Shown here piece by piece: positions 1-7,115 of a stretch of DNA of 12,969 nt (positions are counted from its first letter, which is position 1; each line of letters opens with the position of its first letter). Source of the stretch: an uncultured Chitinophagaceae bacterium. GTDB taxonomy: Bacteria; Bacteroidota; Bacteroidia; Chitinophagales; Chitinophagaceae. The DNA lies in assembly GCA_946885335.1 (NCBI GenBank), contig CAMPGG010000069.1, forward strand, positions 1 through 12,969. Reading direction: 5' to 3'. Under the pieces are notes generated by a model. The model did not search any database. It was given only the letters and a program-made list of their open reading frames with translations, and had not been told where the DNA came from. The position numbers and the translations under genes were made by a program.

Positions 1-54
1 CGATTACTGCACTGATAGCTCCATTGATCAATGGAGCTATCAGTGCAGTAATCG
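1..54. repeat. Perfect 54-bp palindrome at the window edge
   Basis: Bases 1-24 are the exact reverse complement of bases 31-54, and the centre TGATCA (25-30) is itself self-complementary, so all 54 bases read the same on both strands. It begins exactly at base 1 and lies inside the ftsX reading frame. The right arm encodes plausible FtsX sequence (NGAISAVIA), while the left arm encodes ITALIAP, which does not look like FtsX. The likeliest explanation is a fold-back artefact or a collapsed contig end, so the left arm is probably not genomic sequence. A real palindrome in this place cannot be excluded from the sequence alone. Confidence 0.95.
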
Positions 55-245
55 CCATAGCAGCGGTTTACGGTGTAATTACCCTGGCGGAGAAATTCTT
101 GCCCGATCTGAAAGCCTTACATGATAATACCATGATTTTACTACTGTTCCTGGCTTTGCTGATCATTGGAATTTTTATTTCGGTTTTCAGCACACACCGA
201 AGTGTCATTAAATATTTACGCATGAAACTGGATGACCTGTATTAA
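3..245 (+). CDS. ftsX: Cell division protein FtsX, C-terminal fragment
   Basis: This is the 3' end of a gene whose frame is open to the left edge. About 74 credible residues begin at LINGAIS (base 24). The fragment has two hydrophobic segments (AISAVIAIAAVYGVITLA and a second one rich in L, I and F). It ends in a short basic and acidic tail, YLRMKLDDLY, after the STHRSVIKYLR turn, the usual end of Bacteroidota FtsX. FtsX is the membrane partner of the ATPase FtsE and regulates peptidoglycan hydrolysis at the division septum. The following DUF3098 gene and uppP support the call, because this order is common in Bacteroidota. The codons before base 24 lie in the palindrome's left arm and should not be trusted. 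TTG at 24 is not a real start. Confidence 0.75.
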   Translation: MTALIAPLINGAISAVIAIAAVYGVITLAEKFLPDLKALHDNTMILLLFLALLIIGIFISVFSTHRSVIKYLRMKLDDLY

Positions 246-277
246 TGATCCGGTAAAAAATTAAAAAGATAAAAAAC

Positions 278-284
278 TATATTG
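278..284 (+). promoter_or_regulatory. Possible -7 element upstream of the DUF3098 gene
   Basis: TATATTG followed by CACCC lies 18 bases before the ATG at 303. It resembles the common Bacteroidota TATATTTGCACC promoter core but lacks one T, and no TTG is seen at the expected -33 distance. It may give the DUF3098 gene its own start site in addition to read-through from ftsX. The support is weak. Confidence 0.3.
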
Positions 285-302
285 CACCCTTAATTTCTTA
301 TT

Positions 303-581
303 ATGTCAGAAAAAAAACAAACAAAAACGGTAGTGACTAAAACACGGGATGTACATTCTACTACTGCCATGTTTGGAAAAGAAAATTATTTGTGGATGCT
401 TGCTGGTGTTGTTATCATCGCCATAGGTTTTATATTAATGGCTGGTGGAAAAAGCCCGGATCCCAATGTTTTTAATGAGGCCGAAGTATACAGCACAACC
501 CGGATCACCATCGCACCATTATTGATCATCGCCGGCTTAGTAGTTGAAATATTTGCCATTTTCAGAAAACCCAAAGGATAA
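303..581 (+). CDS. DUF3098 family small membrane protein
   Basis: A 92-residue protein with a hydrophilic, Lys/Thr-rich N-terminus (residues 1-28) and two membrane segments, about 29-47 (YLWMLAGVVIIAIGFILMAGG) and 66-86 (RITIAPLLIIAGLVVEIFAIF). A short polar loop (SPDPNVFNEAEVYS) joins them, and the C-terminus is basic (RKPKG). Size, topology and position directly after ftsX fit the Bacteroidota DUF3098 family, whose function is not known. Its linkage to ftsX and uppP suggests an envelope or division role, but that is only context. The gene starts at the ATG at 303, 57 bases after ftsX stops, and is followed by an intrinsic terminator, so it probably ends the ftsX transcript. Confidence 0.85.
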   Translation: MSEKKQTKTVVTKTRDVHSTTAMFGKENYLWMLAGVVIIAIGFILMAGGKSPDPNVFNEAEVYSTTRITIAPLLIIAGLVVEIFAIFRKPKG

Positions 582-600
582 TTTTTAATCCATTCCATAC

Positions 601-641
601 ACCGATTTAAAATGTGATGAACAATTTAAATCGGTTTTTTT
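601..641 (+). terminator. Intrinsic terminator after the DUF3098 gene
   Basis: An 11-bp perfect inverted repeat (601-611 with 625-635, ACCGATTTAAA and its complement) encloses a 13-base loop. A run of T follows immediately (635-641). The hairpin plus T-tract on the plus strand is a standard rho-independent terminator. It separates the ftsX-DUF3098 transcript from uppP, which begins 33 bases later. Confidence 0.85.
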
Positions 642-673
642 ATATCATCACATAACATCGAAGTGTTTACAAT

Positions 674-1459
674 ATGTCCATTTTAGAAGCTATTATTATT
701 GCCATTGTTGAAGGTCTTACAGAATTTTTACCTGTTTCATCGACAGGCCATATGATCATTGCGGAAAAACTGCTGAACGTAGAAGATAAAGAATTTACCA
801 AATTATTTATTGTAGCCATTCAATTGGGTGCCATCCTCGCTGTGGTTGTTTTGTATTGGAAAAAATTCTTTGATTTTAAGAATCCCACCTTCTACCTGAA
901 ATTATTTGTAGCAGTAATACCTGCTTTGGTACTCGGATATATTTTTTCGGATAAAATAGATATGATGCTGGAAAGCACCACAACAGTGATCATTTCACTG
1001 ATCATGGGTGGCGTTGTTCTTTTGATGATTGATAATTATTTTAAGAACCCCGTTATTGAAGATGAACCGCAAATGACGTATAAGAATGCATTCATCATTG
1101 GTTTATGGCAGGTAATTGCCATGATCCCGGGAGTAAGCCGCAGTGCGGCATCTATCATTGGTGGCATGCAACAAAAACTGACCCGGAACCTGGCAGCTGA
1201 ATTTTCATTTTTTCTTGCAGTGCCAACCATGGCTGCAGCTACCGGCTATAAACTATTGCAAGGGTATGAAACATTTACCCCATCTGATATTAAGTTACTG
1301 GCCATTGGTAATGCGGTTGCGTTCGTGGTGGCTTTGCTGGCTATTAAATTCTTTATTGGATTTTTGCAAAAACATGGTTTTCGTGTTTTTGGCATTTATC
1401 GTATAATCGTAGGCATTGTGTTACTATTATTGATGCTTGGCGGGTACCTGCCCCGTTGA
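674..1459 (+). CDS. uppP: Undecaprenyl-diphosphatase UppP (BacA family)
   Basis: A 261-residue polytopic inner-membrane enzyme that removes a phosphate from undecaprenyl diphosphate. This recycles the lipid carrier for peptidoglycan and other surface glycans; overexpression is known to give bacitracin resistance. Both signature regions are present. The first is EGLTEFLPVSSTGH at residues 13-26, with the two glutamates E13 and E17 and H26. The second is PGVSRS at 152-157, with the catalytic-region arginine R156. The residue after SRS is Ala rather than the more usual Gly, which I regard as a tolerated variant. Length matches the family (about 260-275). Start is the ATG at 674. It follows a terminator, so it probably has its own promoter, although I see no clear TAnnTTTG match in the 32 bases between. 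In many relatives truB follows uppP; here it does not. Confidence 0.96.
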   Translation: MSILEAIIIAIVEGLTEFLPVSSTGHMIIAEKLLNVEDKEFTKLFIVAIQLGAILAVVVLYWKKFFDFKNPTFYLKLFVAVIPALVLGYIFSDKIDMMLESTTTVIISLIMGGVVLLMIDNYFKNPVIEDEPQMTYKNAFIIGLWQVIAMIPGVSRSAASIIGGMQQKLTRNLAAEFSFFLAVPTMAAATGYKLLQGYETFTPSDIKLLAIGNAVAFVVALLAIKFFIGFLQKHGFRVFGIYRIIVGIVLLLLMLGGYLPR

Positions 1460-1492
1460 TTTTTTTTGATCATTTCTATTTAATTTTTAACC

Positions 1493-1954
1493 ATGACTAA
1501 CACCTTACGCAAACTTCTTTTTGCCTTTTTAATTTTAAGTTTTGTTCATTGCAGCAATTATGGCGATAAAGTAACCATAGAACACATTGATGTTTTTTAT
1601 AAAAATGGAATTGAAGAAGTGCAGGCCAGGCAAACTGCTGATCTTTTATATTATATTGATACGACGTACAACAAAAACGTTACTGAAACAAAAAGCTTCC
1701 AGTTATTAAAACAGAAAGATACTGTTACTTTCCGCATGGTTGTAGTTGAAGAAAAATTAGCCGGCATTGATGATGAATCTTTTTTAGCTATCAGTAATTT
1801 AATCAGTGAAAATGTTTTTGATAAAAAACCGGTGAACATAGAACTGACGGATAATAAATTCAACACCCTGCGCAAATTACCTTTCTCCAAAATGGATATC
1901 TCTGGTGAGATGCCTGCAACCCAGGGAGAAAATGAAAAAGATCCAAATCCATGA
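1493..1954 (+). CDS. Small probable lipoprotein, function unknown
   Basis: A 153-residue protein with a signal sequence: a basic start (MTNTLRK), a hydrophobic core LLFAFLILSF, then Cys20. The sequence before the cysteine is F-V-H-C, so the -1 residue is His instead of the usual Gly/Ala/Ser of a lipobox, and lipidation is uncertain. The mature part (from about IEHIDVFYKNGIEEVQARQTADLLYYI) resembles small alpha/beta domains that start with a 'vyYkngvt..eA..l..yL' pattern in many bacterial exported proteins. I cannot assign a function. It lies 33 bases after uppP and 52 bases before the MFS gene in the same direction and may be co-transcribed with uppP. The C-terminus is polar and likely disordered (GENEKDPNP). 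Confidence 0.7.
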   Translation: MTNTLRKLLFAFLILSFVHCSNYGDKVTIEHIDVFYKNGIEEVQARQTADLLYYIDTTYNKNVTETKSFQLLKQKDTVTFRMVVVEEKLAGIDDESFLAISNLISENVFDKKPVNIELTDNKFNTLRKLPFSKMDISGEMPATQGENEKDPNP

Positions 1955-2006
1955 ATGGATAAATAAGGTTCAGTTTTCATATCTTACTTCTTAATAAATT
2001 CTTTGT

Positions 2007-3299
2007 ATGCAAACTGCATCTAAAAAAGCGGTAAACGGGTGGGCCATGTACGATTGGGCCAATTCCGTTTATAACCTGGTAATCACCACAACTTTTTTTC
2101 CGGCTTATTATGCGATAGTCACCTCCCTAGAAAATTATCCAAATGGTATTCCTTTTTTAGGAAGGCATTTTATTAATACGGAACTGAAAGAATATGTGCT
2201 GGCTTTTGGTTTCCTGGTTGTAGCAATTATCTCGCCTATCCTATCTTCTATTGCAGATTATAAAGGCAATAAGAAAAATTTCATGAAGTTTTTCTGTTAC
2301 CTGGGAGCAGCAAGTTGTTCATTGTTGTTCTTCTTTCACAAAGACAATATGTTCTTTGGTTTATTGTGTTTTATGCTGGCCGGTATTGGATTTTACGGCA
2401 GCCAGGTTTTTTACAATTCTTATTTACCCGAAATAGCCGCAGAAAAAGATATGGATCGCATCAGCGCTAAAGGGTATACCATGGGTTATATTGGCAGCGT
2501 GATCATGCAAATGATCGGTTTTGGCCTGGTGATGTTGATGCCAAACGATACGATGCCATTAAAAATTACATTTTTGCTGGTTGGTATCTGGTGGATTGCA
2601 TTTGCCCAAATCACGTTCAGGGCTTTACCCATTGCCAGCAAATCGGTTAGGGCTGCCCGTAAGCATGTACTGGTTAATGGATTTCATGAATTAAAAATTG
2701 TATGGGACCAGTTAACACATATGCCGGTATTAAAAAGATTTTTAGCGGCATTTTTCTTTTACAGTATGGGTGTACAAACGGTTATGCTGGTGGCTATTGA
2801 TTATGGCATCAAAGAATTAAAACTGGAAAATGCGAAATTAATTATTACCGCGGTTATCATTCAATTGGTAGCCATTGCCGGTGCTATTGGTATGTCAAGA
2901 TTATCGGCTCGCATTGGCAACCTGAATGTGTTACAATTAACGGTGATTTTATGGATCGGTGTTTGTATTGCGGGTTACCTGATGCAAACAGAAATGCATT
3001 TTTATATTCTTGCGGCATTGGTTGGTTTAATGATGGGTGGCATACAATCAATGAGCAGAAGTACATACAGTAAATTAATGCCTGAAACAAAAGACACCGC
3101 ATCTTTTTTTAGTTTTTATGATGTATCTGAAAAGCTGGCTATTGTTTTAGGCCTCGTAAGTTTTGGCGTAATTGAAGGATTAACAAAATCGATGCGTAAT
3201 TCTATTCTTGTATTAATTGTTTTCTTTGCATTAGGACTTGTATGGCTGATTTTAACAGCAAAGGCGGCTAAAAAGAATTCGCAAACAGTAAATCAATAA
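2007..3299 (+). CDS. UMF1/Atg22-type MFS transporter
   Basis: A 430-residue integral membrane protein with about 12 hydrophobic segments. The N-terminal GWAMYDWANSVYN (residues 11-23) followed by TTTFFPAYY is the hallmark of the UMF1 family (Pfam ATG22-like, 'vacuole effluxer'), in which W-x-x-Y-D-W-A-N-S is highly conserved. Further support comes from the loop after the third segment (SIADYKGNKKNFMKFF, residues 82-97), matching the MFS motif A region, and from GIQSMSRSTYSKLMP in the second half, which matches the GG.Qa.SRs.. motif of this family. The substrate is not predictable: eukaryotic Atg22 exports amino acids, and bacterial members are largely uncharacterised. It is separated by only 3 bases from the MBL-fold hydrolase gene, so the two are very probably co-transcribed. 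Start is the ATG at 2007. Confidence 0.9.
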   Translation: MQTASKKAVNGWAMYDWANSVYNLVITTTFFPAYYAIVTSLENYPNGIPFLGRHFINTELKEYVLAFGFLVVAIISPILSSIADYKGNKKNFMKFFCYLGAASCSLLFFFHKDNMFFGLLCFMLAGIGFYGSQVFYNSYLPEIAAEKDMDRISAKGYTMGYIGSVIMQMIGFGLVMLMPNDTMPLKITFLLVGIWWIAFAQITFRALPIASKSVRAARKHVLVNGFHELKIVWDQLTHMPVLKRFLAAFFFYSMGVQTVMLVAIDYGIKELKLENAKLIITAVIIQLVAIAGAIGMSRLSARIGNLNVLQLTVILWIGVCIAGYLMQTEMHFYILAALVGLMMGGIQSMSRSTYSKLMPETKDTASFFSFYDVSEKLAIVLGLVSFGVIEGLTKSMRNSILVLIVFFALGLVWLILTAKAAKKNSQTVNQ

Positions 3300-3302
3300 A
3301 GC

Positions 3303-4163
3303 ATGCAATTATATTCGATAGATACGGGATATTTTAAGTTAGATGGTGGCGCCATGTTCGGGGTAGTTCCTAAGACCATCTGGAATAAAATTAACCCGGC
3401 AGATGAAAATAATCTTTGTCCCTGGGCCATGCGAAGTTTGTTGATTGAAGATGGTGACAGGTTGATATTAATTGACAATGGAATTGGTGATAAACAAAGC
3501 GATAAATTCTTTAAACATTATTACCTGCATGGTGAAAACAGTTTGAATAGTTCGCTGGCAAGCTGTGGATTTTCGCCGGATGATATTACGGATGTATTCC
3601 TAACACACCTGCACTTTGATCATTGTGGAGGTTCTGTTATTAAACAAAATGACAAACTGCTGCCGGCTTTTAAAAATGCTGTTTACTGGAGTAATCAAAA
3701 GCATTGGAATTGGGCAGTATATCCAAATGAAAGAGAAAAGGCATCCTTTCTGAAAGAAAATATTTTACCCATCCAGGAAAATGGCCAGTTAGAATTTATT
3801 CAGGACGGGAAACAAGTTGATAATAATTTACCCATTCAAACATTCACCCAAAATATTTCTATCCGTTTTGTTGATGGCCATACAGAAAGTATGATGCTGC
3901 CACAAATTAATTATAAAGGAAAAACGATTGTTTATATGGCCGACCTGTTACCATCTCACGGTCATATTCCTATACCTTATGTTATGGCTTATGATATGTT
4001 CCCGCTTACTACATTGAACGAAAAAAAATCTTTCCTGAATGAAGCATTAGCCAATGATTATATCCTGTTTTTTGAACATGATCCTGTACATGAATGTTGC
4101 ACATTGCATGACACGGAAAGAGGAATCCGGCCAAATGAATTTTTGCGTTTAGAAGATCTATAA
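3303..4163 (+). CDS. Metallo-beta-lactamase-fold hydrolase
   Basis: A 286-residue protein with no signal peptide, so it is expected in the cytoplasm. It carries the full set of MBL-fold zinc ligands: HLHFDH at 102-107 (H102, H104, D106, H107), H193 in DGHTES, D214 in MADLLPS and H259 in FFEHDP. The spacing resembles the AHL-lactonase/glyoxalase-II-like branch rather than true class B beta-lactamases. The substrate could be a lactone, a thioester or another ester; the sequence does not decide. The N-terminal part (YSIDTGYFKLDGGAMFG and CPWAMRSLLIEDGDRLILIDNG) is typical of a common Bacteroidota family annotated only as MBL-fold. It starts 3 bases after the MFS gene stops, suggesting co-expression. 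No convincing terminator follows, and its end faces the convergent DUF3108 gene 28 bases away. Confidence 0.9.
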   Translation: MQLYSIDTGYFKLDGGAMFGVVPKTIWNKINPADENNLCPWAMRSLLIEDGDRLILIDNGIGDKQSDKFFKHYYLHGENSLNSSLASCGFSPDDITDVFLTHLHFDHCGGSVIKQNDKLLPAFKNAVYWSNQKHWNWAVYPNEREKASFLKENILPIQENGQLEFIQDGKQVDNNLPIQTFTQNISIRFVDGHTESMMLPQINYKGKTIVYMADLLPSHGHIPIPYVMAYDMFPLTTLNEKKSFLNEALANDYILFFEHDPVHECCTLHDTERGIRPNEFLRLEDL

Positions 4164-4191
4164 GAGAACTACAGTGTAAAACTTCTTCTCA

Positions 4192-5007
4192 TTATTTTTT
4201 CTTCACCATAGAAGTCAATGGGTAACGCAAATTGCTATATTCCATCATGTCGATCTTTACACTGCCAACAGAAATCGGGCTCTCTATACGAAGAGGCAAA
4301 TGGTTTGCATCATCACTCACCCAAACCGTCATTTTTTCACCACCTTCAAAGATGGATCCTTTTAATAATAGTGGTTTGAATTTAATGGCTTTGAATTTGC
4401 CATACTTGGTCTTGATGGTTTCTTTACCCAGGTAGCGGATATACATGTTGTACAATTCATTATCCAGGAACATGGAAAAATTGATCCTGTCTCCCGGCTT
4501 GTACCTGGAAAAATCAATATTGCGTGCATAATAAATGGAGCTTATTACATCCTGTACACAATTGGGAACTTTATATACACCATCATTTGTAACAGCAGTA
4601 TTTGCATCCCGGTTAAAAGTTACATTCTCGTATTTTTTGTAACTGCCCTCACTTACATTTCTTATAAATTTCAATGGCTGCATGGAAGAAGTATCAATGA
4701 AACTTTCATAACGGTCACGCACTTTAAATATCCAGTCGTAACGCGGATTCGTTTTTCCATCTGCTACCACATGAAATACAGGCCGGTTATTGAGTTTTTG
4801 TAAAGTGCTGGTAAATGTAGCATCACCCGCATCTATATAGATACCTGCAATAGAATAAAAAACCTTGTAATTCACTTTTTCATTAACCCTGAATGACCGG
4901 TTCGATATGCCACAAAAATCATCATTGTAAGATTGAAAGGTAGGTTCCCCATTCATATTAATAGCCAGCAGTAATAAACCGATAATTGTAAAAAATTTAA
5001 ACTTCAT
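4192..5007 (-). CDS. DUF3108 domain secreted protein
   Basis: A 271-residue protein when started at the ATG at 5007 (MKFKFFTIIG). An upstream TTG at 5019 would add four residues but is less likely. Residues 1-20 form a signal peptide with a hydrophobic core IIGLLLLAI, so the protein is exported to the periplasm or outer membrane. The body matches the DUF3108 family: FRVNEKVNYKVFYSIAGIYIDAGDATF, YDWIFKVRDRYESFIDTSSMQPLKF, then KYGKFKAIKFKPLLLKGSIFEGGEKMTVWVSDDANHLPLRIE. The many alternating hydrophobic positions fit a beta-rich fold. The function of the family is unknown. The ATG overlaps the last 11 bases of the upstream UPF0104 gene, so the two are probably translationally coupled. The 3' end converges on the MBL gene. 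Confidence 0.9.
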   Translation of the reverse strand: MKFKFFTIIGLLLLAINMNGEPTFQSYNDDFCGISNRSFRVNEKVNYKVFYSIAGIYIDAGDATFTSTLQKLNNRPVFHVVADGKTNPRYDWIFKVRDRYESFIDTSSMQPLKFIRNVSEGSYKKYENVTFNRDANTAVTNDGVYKVPNCVQDVISSIYYARNIDFSRYKPGDRINFSMFLDNELYNMYIRYLGKETIKTKYGKFKAIKFKPLLLKGSIFEGGEKMTVWVSDDANHLPLRIESPISVGSVKIDMMEYSNLRYPLTSMVKKK

Positions 5008-5989
5008 TTTTATTTGCAAAGATTTTAATACTTAAAATTAATAAACTCCCTACGATAGCCGGTAATACCAGGTTAATAAACCACATGGCTGCCGTACTAA
5101 CAGTAATGGCCAATACATTTGAACTAAATAAACCAAAAAGTTTAATAGTCACTTCACCCCTTAATCCAAGATCTGCCAATGCAATGGATGGAATTACGGC
5201 CAATATCAAAAAACTGATGCTTAATGCCCAAAAGCCCTGCCACCATAAAACTTCCACTCCAAATAAACGAAACATCAGGTAGTATTGGATGCAAAAGATG
5301 CTAAACCTGACTATAGATAAGGACAACAGCTTTAATAATAAGGTTGCATTAAAATCTTCAATTGCATTGATCAGCCAGCTAAAACGGGAGCTTCCGGGTA
5401 ACCGATCAATCCATTTTACCATCCATGAAAGCCTGAAATAAAATAATGTTAATAAAACACAAGTAATGGCCACACCGCTGATTAAAAGCTGTAACCATAG
5501 GGATGTGATCATCTGGCTGGCCTCGATCTGTTTTTTTAAAACCAGTAGTCCGAATAAACCCATCCAAAGTGTTACTAGTAACTGGCTGATACTGCAGACG
5601 ATGGTCAACGAGATCGCTTTCAATCGATTTCCTTCTTTCATATACAATACACGGCCAAAATATTCACCTACCCTGTTGGGTGTAGTGACGGAGAATGATA
5701 CACCTGAAAAAATTGCTTTTAATGATTTTATAAAACTGATGGGCTGAATTTTTTCAATAGCCAGTTTCCATTTCATAGCTTCAATACCCCAGTTACCCAG
5801 CATTAGAATGATGATGAATGATAAACTGGATGCACCTGTTCCTAAAAATGAAATTTTTAATTGTTGCCAGGCATGTTCAAGGTCTGGTTGCCGGTTGATT
5901 TGCCGGTAAATAGACACCGACAAATAAATAAACAATAAGGGCCCGAGGAAGTAATTGAAAAAGATTTTGATATTTTTGTTCAGCTTCAT
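4997..5989 (-). CDS. UPF0104 / LPG_synthase_TM flippase-like membrane protein
   Basis: A 330-residue polytopic membrane protein with about eight hydrophobic segments and the family signature PNRVGEYFGR at residues 104-113, followed by YMKEGNRLKAISLTIVCS. This is the transmembrane domain found at the N-terminus of MprF, the lysyl-phosphatidylglycerol synthase/flippase, and in stand-alone UPF0104 proteins. The catalytic aminoacyl-transfer domain is absent, so it is not a full MprF. A lipid-flipping or lipid-linked glycan role is possible but only by analogy. Start is the ATG at 5989; the stop overlaps the start of the DUF3108 gene. It diverges from ruvC, whose start lies about 19 bases away. 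Confidence 0.88.
   Translation of the reverse strand: MKLNKNIKIFFNYFLGPLLFIYLSVSIYRQINRQPDLEHAWQQLKISFLGTGASSLSFIIILMLGNWGIEAMKWKLAIEKIQPISFIKSLKAIFSGVSFSVTTPNRVGEYFGRVLYMKEGNRLKAISLTIVCSISQLLVTLWMGLFGLLVLKKQIEASQMITSLWLQLLISGVAITCVLLTLFYFRLSWMVKWIDRLPGSSRFSWLINAIEDFNATLLLKLLSLSIVRFSIFCIQYYLMFRLFGVEVLWWQGFWALSISFLILAVIPSIALADLGLRGEVTIKLFGLFSSNVLAITVSTAAMWFINLVLPAIVGSLLILSIKIFANKNEV
5971..5978 (+). promoter_or_regulatory. Candidate -7 element for ruvC
   Basis: TATTTTTG is an exact match to the Bacteroidota -7 consensus TAnnTTTG. It lies 30 bases before the preferred ruvC start (TTG at 6009), inside the 5' end of the divergent UPF0104 gene. A TTG at 5955-5957 is only 13 bases upstream, shorter than the usual spacing of about 19, so the -33 element is poor. 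If used, transcription would begin near 5984, which would exclude the upstream in-frame TTG codons as starts. Chance occurrence in AT-rich DNA is possible. Confidence 0.35.
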
Positions 5990-6008
5990 TGGCGGTAAAA
6001 ATAAGTGT

Positions 6009-6569
6009 TTGCAAAAGCCCTCTAAAATTATATTAGGTATTGACCCCGGAACTTTGTTTATGGGTTATGGTATTATTGAAATTAATGGCAACACTATATT
6101 ATTAAAAGAAATGAATGTCCTAAAGCTTTCTAGCAAACAAAATAATTATGAAAGATTACGTTTGATCCATGATAAAGTGGCCTCCCTGGTTTCCATTTTT
6201 TGCCCCGATGAATTGGCAATTGAAGCTCCTTTTTTTGGCAAGAATGTACAAAGCATGTTGAAATTGGGCCGTGCCCAGGGTGTTGCTATTGCTGCTGCAT
6301 TAACCACGGGAATACCGGTTACAGAATATTCTCCTAAAAAAATAAAGCAATCTATTACAGGTAACGGAAATGCTGACAAAGAGCAGGTGTGGCGGATGTT
6401 ACAGCAAATCATCAAGCTGATGGAAAATCCTTCTTCTTACGATGCAACAGATGCTTTGGCCGTAGCGGTCTGTCATCATTTTCAATCAAAAGTACCGGTT
6501 ACCCATAGTGGAAAAAGCATAAAAGGCTGGGAAGATTTTGCAAAAAAGAACCCGGGAAGGATCCGGTAA
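6009..6569 (+). CDS. ruvC: Holliday-junction resolvase RuvC
   Basis: The endonuclease of the RuvABC complex, which cuts Holliday junctions during recombinational repair. From a TTG start at 6009 it is 186 residues, a little longer than E. coli RuvC (173). All four acidic metal-binding residues are visible: D12 in GIDPGT, E72 in AIEAPFF, and D145 and D148 in YDATDALAVAVCHH. The basic NGNADKEQV segment typical of RuvC is also present. The first in-frame ATG (FMGYG) lies after D12, so the start must be a non-ATG codon. TTG at 6009 gives the family-like MQKPSKIILGIDPG, while the TTGs at 5955, 5967 and 5976 would add up to 18 unusual residues and overlap the divergent gene. The 3' end faces the next minus-strand gene across 2 bases. 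Confidence 0.93.
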   Translation: MQKPSKIILGIDPGTLFMGYGIIEINGNTILLKEMNVLKLSSKQNNYERLRLIHDKVASLVSIFCPDELAIEAPFFGKNVQSMLKLGRAQGVAIAAALTTGIPVTEYSPKKIKQSITGNGNADKEQVWRMLQQIIKLMENPSSYDATDALAVAVCHHFQSKVPVTHSGKSIKGWEDFAKKNPGRIR

Positions 6570-6571
6570 TT

Positions 6572-7111
6572 CTATTCATCTTCCGGATGTTTCATTTCTC
6601 CAATATTACGAATGCTGGCGCCCAACCACCCGTCCATGACTTTTGGCCACAAGACTTCGTAAAATGAAATAAAATAATCCTTTTGTCCGCTGGTAAAATA
6701 AATCATTCCGCGAAGCATTTTACCCTCAATATCTTCCGCAACAGCGGTATCAGCCTGGGAAAACATGAATTTTGCATCAGCCCAATTTACACCGGCCAGT
6801 TTTGCGGAATCCATTGCCTTGCGGTATTCTTTTGCATAATCGATGTAAAGAGAACTATCTGTGATCTCATTCAGCATAGCCTTTCCTAATTGAAGTGCAG
6901 TAGTATCAGAACCTGTTTGCCTCTTCATTAAATCGAGTAAAATAGTTTTTAATTGAATGGCATCAGGATAAAGATCAATGAATCTTTTTTCATCCATGGT
7001 TTGAAAAGAATTGAATAATTCCCGGATGAATTTATCGGTGTCCTTAATTTGTGCCTGTCCATTTAAACACAAAAAAAATATAAAAGCTATTGAAAAAAAT
7101 ATTTTTTGCAT
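6572..7111 (-). CDS. Secreted protein of unknown function
   Basis: From the ATG at 7111 this is a 179-residue protein; a TTG at 7126 would add five residues and overlap the HIT gene. Residues 1-20 form a signal peptide (MQKIFFSIAFIFFLCLNGQA, probable cleavage after GQA). The mature part is charged and probably mainly helical, with segments such as FIRELFNSFQTMDEKRFIDLYP and ALQLGKAMLNEITDSSLYIDYAKEYRKAMDSAKLAG, then a more hydrophobic stretch (MIYFTSGQKDYFISFYEVLWP). I do not recognise a characterised family. Similar small exported proteins with an 'hhxAhxxkDxxxFhxLyPd' start occur in Bacteroidota. It starts 4 bases after the HIT gene stops, so the two are likely one transcript. It ends 2 bases from ruvC with no terminator in between. 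Confidence 0.75.
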   Translation of the reverse strand: MQKIFFSIAFIFFLCLNGQAQIKDTDKFIRELFNSFQTMDEKRFIDLYPDAIQLKTILLDLMKRQTGSDTTALQLGKAMLNEITDSSLYIDYAKEYRKAMDSAKLAGVNWADAKFMFSQADTAVAEDIEGKMLRGMIYFTSGQKDYFISFYEVLWPKVMDGWLGASIRNIGEMKHPEDE

Positions 7112-7115
7112 TGAT

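Noticed and set aside
1036..1406. Alternative open frames within uppP on both strands
   Set aside because: uppP carries both family motifs through this region; the other frames give composition unlike real proteins.
1955..2006. Promoter for the MFS gene (ATTCTTTG just before the ATG)
   Set aside because: Two mismatches to TAnnTTTG, immediate proximity to the ATG and no -33 element.
4164..4200. Possible terminator between the MBL and DUF3108 genes (GAGAA...TTCTC followed by ATTATTTTTT)
   Set aside because: Only a 5-bp A/T-rich stem with a 17-base loop; too weak to call.
5955..6008. Longer RuvC from the TTG at 5955
   Set aside because: The added residues do not resemble any RuvC N-terminus, they overlap the divergent gene, and a candidate -7 element lies downstream of that TTG.
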